19,138 bases of DNA from NCBI GenBank assembly GCA_004296785.1, contig SCVU01000453.1, positions 1 to 19,138 of the forward strand, given 5' to 3'. This DNA comes from Planctomycetota bacterium. Its GTDB lineage: Bacteria; Planctomycetota; UBA1135; GCA-002686595. Shown piece after piece: positions 14,884 through 19,138 of this stretch; position 1 is the first letter of the stretch; every line of letters begins with the position of its first letter. A program made the position numbers and the translations under genes. The notes under the pieces were generated by a model. The model did not search any database. It saw only the letters and a program-made list of their open reading frames with translations, and was not told the origin of the DNA.

Positions 14884-15579
14884 GTGGCGAATCGAATCCC
14901 GGCCTCCGCTCGCGCGACGCGGACCGATCGCGTGTTGCACTGGATCGGCACGCTGTTGGGATGCGGCTGTCTGGTCTCGATCGTCGTGCCGCTGCTCGCG
15001 CTGTGGTTCGGTTACCGGCCCGCGCACATGCGCGCGCCCGAGCCGCGCGGGCTCGTCACGCGCATCGAGTTGCCCGAGCCGTTGACGCCGTGGGGGAATG
15101 CGTCGGTGCGCGTGCTGCCGAGCACGCCGCCGCGCCTGCTCGTCACCTGGAGAGTCGACGCGCCCGCCAAGGACTTCGCGTACTTGTCCGCCGAGCACGA
15201 GTACCCGAGCGGCGAGCGCGCGACGGCTCCGGTCGACGCGGCTTCGATCGATCCGATCTCCACGCACGCGTCGTTCGACTTCGACGGCGACGGTGTGAGC
15301 GACGAGTTGCGCTGCGAGATGTCGTTTCCAGCCGGACACCGCGTGACCGTCAGCTCGGGCGCGACCGGCGCCGAGCTGTTCGTCCACGTCGATCCGCGCG
15401 AGTACGAGTACGAGGTCGGCGCGTTCCCGCTCGGTGATCTCGACGGCGACGGCTGCGCGGAGCTCGGGCTCAGCCACCCGCGGTTCGATCGCTCCGACTA
15501 CGACTGGCCGGAGGATTGCCTGTGGGAAGCGCGCAGCTGGATCACCGTCGTCTCCGGCCGGCTCGCTTGCGCGCGCTGA
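14884..15579 (+). CDS. Membrane-anchored protein with FG-GAP/calcium-loop-like motifs
   Basis: 231 residues from GTG 14884, chosen because the TAGACT box sits 7 nt before it and a start there precedes the membrane segment. A short basic N-terminus leads into one membrane span (about 20-42, containing GCGCLVS), so the rest should face outward. The soluble part holds two Asp-rich loops, DFDGDG (132-137) and DLDGDG (185-190), each followed by an acidic or hydrophobic strand. The second (FPLGDLDGDGCAELGL) matches the calcium loop of FG-GAP/integrin-type repeats, as do VTVSSGATG (155-163) and ITVVSG (220-225). There are too few repeats for a full propeller. The role is unknown. A divergent copy of its last codons lies at 16057-16110. 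It converges with the SLBB-like gene, 12 nt apart. Confidence 0.75.
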   Translation: MANRIPASARATRTDRVLHWIGTLLGCGCLVSIVVPLLALWFGYRPAHMRAPEPRGLVTRIELPEPLTPWGNASVRVLPSTPPRLLVTWRVDAPAKDFAYLSAEHEYPSGERATAPVDAASIDPISTHASFDFDGDGVSDELRCEMSFPAGHRVTVSSGATGAELFVHVDPREYEYEVGAFPLGDLDGDGCAELGLSHPRFDRSDYDWPEDCLWEARSWITVVSGRLACAR

Positions 15580-15600
15580 GCGCGAGCGCGGTCAGCGCGC
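15571..15600. terminator. Bidirectional hairpin joining two convergent stop codons
   Basis: GCGCGCTGA (15571-15579) and TCAGCGCGC (15592-15600) form a perfect 9-bp inverted repeat. The 12-nt interior adds three pairs and a GAGC loop after one mismatch. Each arm contains the TGA stop of one of the convergent genes. The symmetry suits a shared two-way terminator. No U-tract on either side. Confidence 0.55.
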
Positions 15601-15924
15601 CGGCACGACCAACACGTCGCCCGCGCACAGCAGCACGTTCGAGCTCGTGTCGCCGAGCGATTGCATGCGCTCGAAGTCGATCGCGATGCGCTGCTCGCGG
15701 CCGTCGCACGTCCGCACGAGCTCGGCGCGCGCGAGGTTCGCGTCCGTGCGCGCCGGACCTGCGATCGTCAGCGCGTCGAACGCCGTGAGGTCTTCGTGCC
15801 AGTGATGCGCGCCGGGCCGCGCGACCGCGCCCTCGACGCGGAACTGGGGGCCGCTCGCGTCGCCGGTCGAGCGGCACGCGAGCAACGACGACGAGAGGAT
15901 CACGAACGCGAGCAGTCGGTTCAT
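15592..15924 (-). CDS. Small SLBB-like lipoprotein
   Basis: 110 residues. The signal peptide ends in lipobox SLLAC (Cys17), after a GGAG ribosome site 6 nt before the ATG. The mature part is one beta-grasp-like unit: FRVEGAVARPGAHHW (28-42), then LTAFDALTIAGPAR (46-59), AELVRTCDGREQRIAIDFER, and the end LCAGDVLVVPAR. The order V-x-G-x-V-x-x-PG, L-T-x-x-D-A-L-x-x-AG, then GDVLVVP is that of SLBB domains in polysaccharide-export (Wza-like) proteins. Here it stands alone, without the export domain, and no capsule genes are nearby. A role in envelope polysaccharide export or as a small periplasmic binding module is possible, but unproven. Confidence 0.78.
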   Translation of the reverse strand: MNRLLAFVILSSSLLACRSTGDASGPQFRVEGAVARPGAHHWHEDLTAFDALTIAGPARTDANLARAELVRTCDGREQRIAIDFERMQSLGDTSSNVLLCAGDVLVVPAR

Positions 15925-15930
15925 TCGGTT

Positions 15931-15934
15931 CTCC
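15931..15934 (-). promoter_or_regulatory. Ribosome binding site GGAG
   Basis: GGAGAACCGA-ATG on the minus strand, 6-nt spacer. It fixes the start of the SLBB-like lipoprotein, whose frame is open further upstream. Confidence 0.6.
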
Positions 15935-15964
15935 GGTGGCGCCGGGCTGGGCGCGGCGAAGCCG

Positions 15965-15970
15965 AGTCTA
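15965..15970 (-). promoter_or_regulatory. Putative -10 box (TAGACT) of the SLBB-like gene
   Basis: GCTAGACT on the minus strand, 40 nt before the ATG, with a GGAG ribosome site between. Confidence 0.4.
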
Positions 15971-16018
15971 GCGGGAGAGCGCGCGCGCGATGTCGCGGCT
16001 CTGTCACTTCCGACGACT

Positions 16019-16041
16019 TCAGCGCACGATCGCGATCCGCG
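16019..16041 (-). pseudogene. Remnant of a beta-helix gene 3' end
   Basis: These 23 bases are identical to 17448-17470, the stop codon and last six to seven codons (R-I-A-I-V-R-stop) of the beta-helix gene there. No open frame extends from them. This is a fragment left by duplication or deletion, not a gene. Confidence 0.5.
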
Positions 16042-16056
16042 CAGGGTTCTCGGCGT

Positions 16057-16110
16057 GCGCAGTTGGATCACGGTCGTCTCCGGCCGACTCGCGTGCACGC
16101 GCCAAGCGCG
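16057..16110 (+). pseudogene. Remnant copy of the FG-GAP-like gene's 3' end
   Basis: Aligns without gaps to 15531-15584 at 47 of 54 positions. It reads RSWITVVSGRLACTR where the gene reads RSWITVVSGRLACAR, but the TGA stop is CAA. There is no start, ribosome site or upstream domain. It lies in the 193-nt gap between the SLBB-like and beta-helix genes, which otherwise holds only the SLBB promoter. Confidence 0.6.
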
Positions 16111-16117
16111 CGACAGG

Positions 16118-17338
16118 CTACGGCACGATCGGCAACGCGATCGGATTCGAGAACGCGCCGGTGCTCGGCGAGAGCTCGACGGACTGCGTGAACGCGACGA
16201 GCCCTAGCAGCGCCGTGTCGTTCGGCACCGCAACCTGGAACCCATGCGCGCCGCTCGCGTCGAACGCCCCGCTGTCGAACAAGACCGCGCTCGCCGGCGC
16301 CAACACCGCGACACCGTCGATGTCCGGGATCGCGAGGTCCGGCCCGAGCTGCAGTGCGACGAACGTGAACACGAGGTCGCCACTCGTGCCGCTCGCTGCC
16401 ACCGAAACCGTCGTGCCCAGCTTCGCGATCGGAGGCGTCGAGGCGAGCGTCGGGAAGAAGCTGCCGAGCTGTACGAGCTGGGACGTCGCATCGACGAGCA
16501 GCGACACCGGCCCCGGGTTCGGTCCGACGAAGCCGGCGGCGTAGTAGGCGTCGGCGCCGAGGAACGCGAGCGATTGGTCTTCCAGACCCAGGCCGACGCC
16601 GGGTGAGCCGGCGTTCGCCATGCTTCCGCCCATCAGAAGGCTGCCCGGGCCGCCGACGTACTTGACCGTCGACCGCGTCGCAGTGAGACCGTTGGGCAAC
16701 TTGCCCGCGAAGCCGACGACGGCATCCGCGCCGGTGGACTTCGTGCGCGCGATGTACAAGCTCGAGTTCGTCGCGCGAATTCCGGGCGCGCCGAGCAGCG
16801 GGAAGCAGTCGCTCGTGTGCGGACCCCCGTGCAGCGTCGAGTTCGCGACCCACACGCCGCTCGAGTCGGCGAGCAGCGCCGGCTCGGCGTCATAGCAGAC
16901 GCCGCCCACCTTGTAGCCCTGTATGCCGATCAGCGTGGAGTCGAGCACGTGCACGCGCGCCGCGTTCGTCGCGCGCACCCGGCCGCCGATCCGCTGCGCG
17001 ATCACGTTGCCCGCGCAATTCTCGACGCTGAGCGGACCGATCATGCCCGAGACACCCGCGGTCGAGCCGGCCGCAATGCCGGTGATGGTGGCGCCGGAGA
17101 AGAACGGCGTCGCGGCAACGACGAACACGGGCTTGGCGAGTGTGAAGCCCGGGTACGCGCTCGTCGGCTGCGAAGGCAGCACGATCACGACGTCGCCCGC
17201 TTGCGCGGCGTCGATCGCCGGTTGGATCTGTTGGAACGGCGCGCCGCTCGAAACGGGGCCGACGTAGATCACGCCGGCGGAGAGCGCGGAACCGAGGACG
17301 GCGAGTGCGAGCGGAGCGGCGAACATGCGAGCGTTCAT
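16118..17338 (-). CDS. Secreted right-handed beta-helix protein
   Basis: 406 residues from the ATG at 17338, which has GAGGAG 6 nt upstream; the frame is open further upstream but without a signal or family sequence. The signal peptide is cleaved near Ala21 (ALSA|GVIYVG). The mature start (VIYVGPVSSGAPFQQIQPAI, then AAQAGDVVIVLP) is the usual first turn of these beta-helix proteins. Later rungs include IGGRVRATNAARVHVLDSTL and GVWVANSTLHGG. Cys110, Cys148 and Cys179 may matter for folding. From about residue 275 a separate beta domain follows, ending QVAVPNDTALLGLVAFTQ ... SNPIALPIV, the signature shared with other exported proteins here. No lyase catalytic residues are recognisable. It is probably extracellular or surface-bound; the function is unknown. 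Confidence 0.87.
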   Translation of the reverse strand: MNARMFAAPLALAVLGSALSAGVIYVGPVSSGAPFQQIQPAIDAAQAGDVVIVLPSQPTSAYPGFTLAKPVFVVAATPFFSGATITGIAAGSTAGVSGMIGPLSVENCAGNVIAQRIGGRVRATNAARVHVLDSTLIGIQGYKVGGVCYDAEPALLADSSGVWVANSTLHGGPHTSDCFPLLGAPGIRATNSSLYIARTKSTGADAVVGFAGKLPNGLTATRSTVKYVGGPGSLLMGGSMANAGSPGVGLGLEDQSLAFLGADAYYAAGFVGPNPGPVSLLVDATSQLVQLGSFFPTLASTPPIAKLGTTVSVAASGTSGDLVFTFVALQLGPDLAIPDIDGVAVLAPASAVLFDSGAFDASGAHGFQVAVPNDTALLGLVAFTQSVELSPSTGAFSNPIALPIVP

Positions 17339-17344
17339 CGTTGT

Positions 17345-17350
17345 CTCCTC
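17345..17350 (-). promoter_or_regulatory. Ribosome binding site GAGGAG
   Basis: GAGGAGACAACG-ATG on the minus strand. It decides the start at 17338 over a longer open frame reaching 17578, and shares GGAGACAAC with the NxxGxxAF-repeat gene leader. Confidence 0.7.
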
Positions 17351-17392
17351 GAAGTGCCGGCGCGTGCCGGAGCGGCCGCGCTCGACACCGCG

Positions 17393-17398
17393 ATCGTA
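17393..17398 (-). promoter_or_regulatory. Putative -10 box (TACGAT) of the beta-helix gene
   Basis: GCTACGAT on the minus strand, 54 nt before the ATG at 17338. The octamer is identical to the one before the OPT gene. Confidence 0.4.
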
Positions 17399-17424
17399 GC
17401 GCGGGATCTCCGCAGCGGGGGAGT

Positions 17425-17441
17425 CCAGGCGAACTGCCCGG
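17425..17441 (-). terminator. 6-bp stem-loop after the upstream beta-helix gene
   Basis: On the minus strand CCGGGC-AGTTC-GCCTGG, with one G-U pair, starts 6 nt after the stop at 17448. No U-tract. Confidence 0.35.
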
Positions 17442-17447
17442 CGGCGC

Positions 17448-18782
17448 TCAGCGCACGATCGCGATCCGCGTCGGATTCGAGATCCACACGCCTTCGCTCG
17501 AGACCTCCGCGCACTGGAACCACGCGTGCGCGCCCGCGAGCGCGAGCGACGGCGGCACCGGGATCGTCGTCGTCGCAAGACCGCTCGCGTCGAGCGTCTT
17601 CGCCGGTAGCAGCGCCATCGCCGTGAGATCGATCTGCGCGAACCCGTGCACGCCGTTGCCCCACACGCCCCACGTCAGCGGCCCGAGGCCGCCGCTCAAG
17701 AGCGGCACGACGAGCGCGCCGGGAATTCCCGCGTGCTGCAGCGCCGCGTTCGCTCCGATCGCGGCGAACTCCGTCCCCGCCGCGAGCGTCGGTTGCTCGA
17801 ACGGATCCACGAGCGACGTCGCGCCGCTCGACAGCGACACCGGCGGTCCGAGCGCGACGCCGGTCGAATCGGTGCCGCCCTCGATGTGAACGTCCGCCGC
17901 GAACGCGGCGCTCGCGCCGTTGGAGAGCGCGACCCCGGCGGCGCCCGGCGCGGGCGTCAGCGTCGGCGCGGGCCCGCCCTTCAGCAGGTTCTGCGGTCCG
18001 CCCGCCGCGTGCAGCGTCCCCGAGCTCAGCGCGATCGCGGGCCCGCCGGGAAACGAGAGCAGCGTGAACGTGTCGACGCCGCCGCTGCCGCCGCGCGCGT
18101 CGAGGCGCGCGAGGAACAGGTCGCAGAACGCCGCGCTCAGCGCGGGTGCGCCGGGTGCGCCCGACGCGAACTTGGCGCCCTGGAAGTCGCTCGCACGCAG
18201 CTCGCAATCGCTGAGCACGAGCTTCGTGTCCTGCGCGACGATCGCCGGATCGCCGACGCCGCCGAACTGCGTGCCGCGCGAGCCGCGGATCGCGCAGTCC
18301 TGCGCGATCACGCGGCCCGAGTAGAACGCGCGCAGCCCCGGCCCGATGTGGTACGCGAGCCACTGCTGGTTGATGCGCAGGCTCTGCAGCACGATCGTGC
18401 CCTGGTTGTCGGCGAGATCGACGAGCGGATGGCTGGTCGTGATCGACGGCTCGACGTAGTCGAAGGCCATGCCGGCGAGCGTCGCGGTCGTTCCGAGCGG
18501 GATGCCGGTGACGCGCGTGTATCCGGCCGGCGAGAAGTCGCGCACGAACGTCTTGTTCGACCCGAGGCCGCGGATCTCGACGGGCTTCGAGAGCACGAAG
18601 TTCGGGAAGCTGCCGGCCGCGACGAAGATGCGATCGCCGCTCGACGCGGCGTCGATCGCGGATTGGATCGTCGCGTGCGGGTGGCCGGGGCCGACCCACA
18701 GGTCGGCGGCGCGGGCGGGGGAGGCGAGGGCGGCGAGCAGTCCCAGTGCGACCGGGGCTCGGAGGGCGGCGAGGCGCGTCAT
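17448..18782 (-). CDS. Secreted right-handed beta-helix protein
   Basis: 444 residues with a signal peptide cleaved near Ala25 (SPARA|ADL). The mature start (DLWVGPGHPHATIQSAIDAA, then SGDRIFVAAGSF) is typical of periplasmic or secreted parallel beta-helix proteins. Rungs follow to about residue 300, including IVLQSLRINQQWLAYHIG, RVIAQDCAIRGS and KLVLSDCELRAS. A C-terminal domain (about 340-444) ends TLDASGLATTTIPVPP, LAGAHAWFQ ... SNPTRIAIV, the signature shared across this window. The ATG at 18782 has GGAGG only one base upstream, too close for normal use. A TACCGT box 6 nt upstream suggests a leaderless mRNA instead. It lies just upstream of a paralogous gene (16118-17338), so the pair probably arose by duplication. 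No enzyme residues are recognised. Confidence 0.87.
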   Translation of the reverse strand: MTRLAALRAPVALGLLAALASPARAADLWVGPGHPHATIQSAIDAASSGDRIFVAAGSFPNFVLSKPVEIRGLGSNKTFVRDFSPAGYTRVTGIPLGTTATLAGMAFDYVEPSITTSHPLVDLADNQGTIVLQSLRINQQWLAYHIGPGLRAFYSGRVIAQDCAIRGSRGTQFGGVGDPAIVAQDTKLVLSDCELRASDFQGAKFASGAPGAPALSAAFCDLFLARLDARGGSGGVDTFTLLSFPGGPAIALSSGTLHAAGGPQNLLKGGPAPTLTPAPGAAGVALSNGASAAFAADVHIEGGTDSTGVALGPPVSLSSGATSLVDPFEQPTLAAGTEFAAIGANAALQHAGIPGALVVPLLSGGLGPLTWGVWGNGVHGFAQIDLTAMALLPAKTLDASGLATTTIPVPPSLALAGAHAWFQCAEVSSEGVWISNPTRIAIVR

Positions 18783-18788
18783 GCCTCC

Positions 18789-18794
18789 ACGGTA
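18789..18794 (-). promoter_or_regulatory. Putative -10 box (TACCGT) of the beta-helix gene
   Basis: Minus-strand TACCGT ends 6 nt before the ATG at 18782. This is the weakest match in the set. Confidence 0.25.
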
Positions 18795-18823
18795 CCCGTG
18801 CGCGCGATTTTCGTTTCGCGCGA

Positions 18824-19138
18824 CTAGCGCTGCGGCAGCCCGCAGCGATTCTCGAGCGTGTTCAGTTGTCCGATGCCCAGCGGCCCGCGCGTCGCGAGCA
18901 GCTTCTGCACCGCATCCGCCGGCAGCGGCTTCACGCCGCCCGCGACCGTGTGCGCGAGCCACAGGATCTTCGCCGTGTGCTCGAGCATGTCGAGCTTCTT
19001 GTACGCGTCCATCAGGTTGCGCCCCAGGCACACGGCGCCGTGGTTCTGCATCATCATCACGTCCGAGCACTTCACGAGCGCGCGGATCGATTCGGGCAAC
19101 TCGTTCGTCCCCGGCGTCGCGTACGGCGCCGTCGGGAT
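18824..19138 (-). CDS. Class II aldolase/adducin-family protein, C-terminal part (5' partial)
   Basis: The last 104 residues are visible. The frame is open to the window edge and the gene begins beyond it. The family cleaves sugar phosphates such as L-fuculose-1-phosphate using a Zn ion. The visible sequence has the conserved core APYATPGTNELPESI, then DVMMMQNHGAVCLGRNLMDA, whose His in NHG is the C-terminal zinc ligand; the other ligands would be in the missing part. A helical tail (AYKKLDMLEHTAKILWLAH, then GGVKPLP) is normal for the family. FucA-like, ribulose-phosphate epimerase-like (AraD) and other members cannot be separated from this fragment. An apparent TTG start at 19099 lies inside the conserved core and is not a real start. 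It ends 41 nt before the beta-helix gene on the same strand. Confidence 0.88.
   Translation of the reverse strand: MPTAPYATPGTNELPESIRALVKCSDVMMMQNHGAVCLGRNLMDAYKKLDMLEHTAKILWLAHTVAGGVKPLPADAVQKLLATRGPLGIGQLNTLENRCGLPQR

Noticed and set aside
16118..18782. Adjacent beta-helix genes as a polysaccharide lyase locus
   Set aside because: No catalytic residues of known lyases, no SusC/D-like or sugar transporter genes, and no other carbohydrate enzymes beside them. The partial aldolase alone does not support it.
1..19138. tRNA or rRNA genes, CRISPR arrays, insertion sequences
   Set aside because: No cloverleaf-like sequence, spaced direct repeats, transposase motifs or terminal inverted repeats were seen on either strand by eye.

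Overview
The window is very GC-rich bacterial DNA that looks like Planctomycetota. The signs are an ECF-type sigma factor overlapping a receptor-like Ser/Thr kinase, a series of large exported beta-helix and repeat proteins with a shared C-terminal pattern, and many lipoproteins. This is judged from protein style; no 16S or other phylogenetic marker is present. No tRNA, rRNA, CRISPR array or insertion sequence was seen. The window is gene-dense: no gap between genes exceeds about 200 nt.

Layout. Positions 1-825 hold the end of a membrane protein. Positions 875-4467 hold the sigma factor and kinase pair on the plus strand, joined by an ATGA overlap. Positions 4607-5794 encode a secreted lectin-fold-like protein and 5939-6640 a pirin. 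A minus-strand block follows: an NxxGxxAF-repeat exported protein (6653-8311) and a Sel1-repeat lipoprotein (8413-9333). A small DUF3817 membrane protein (9409-9741, plus) is divergent from the Sel1 gene and convergent with a beta-helix protein (9738-10952, minus).

Positions 11063-14844 (minus) hold three genes in one direction, in transcription order: a D-2-hydroxyacid dehydrogenase with a lipoprotein signal, a double-YHS-like lipoprotein interrupted by an in-frame TGA, and an OPT-family transporter. A divergent FG-GAP-like membrane protein (14884-15579, plus) faces a small SLBB-like lipoprotein (15592-15924, minus). A stretch of gene debris (about 16019-16110) precedes two more exported beta-helix proteins (16118-17338 and 17448-18782, both minus). 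The window ends in the C-terminal part of a class II aldolase (18824-19138, minus).

Main highlight. The reading frame at 12944-13654 (minus) is open except for one TGA at 13307-13309. The TGA sits where YHS domains carry the second Cys of an F-C-C-x-x-C motif, and the domain continues after it. A stem-loop starts 12 nt after the TGA, and its geometry fits the loose bacterial SECIS description. This makes an exported selenoprotein with a C-U-T-P-C motif a serious candidate. A nonsense mutation or sequencing error remains the main alternative, and no Sec-insertion genes lie in this window.

Other themes. A TAnnnT box, usually preceded by C or G, recurs upstream of most genes at two distances: 6-10 nt before the start (consistent with leaderless mRNAs) or about 34-54 nt before it (mostly with a GGAG ribosome site). 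GC-rich hairpins without U-tracts lie at many gene ends. Five exported proteins share a C-terminal signature.
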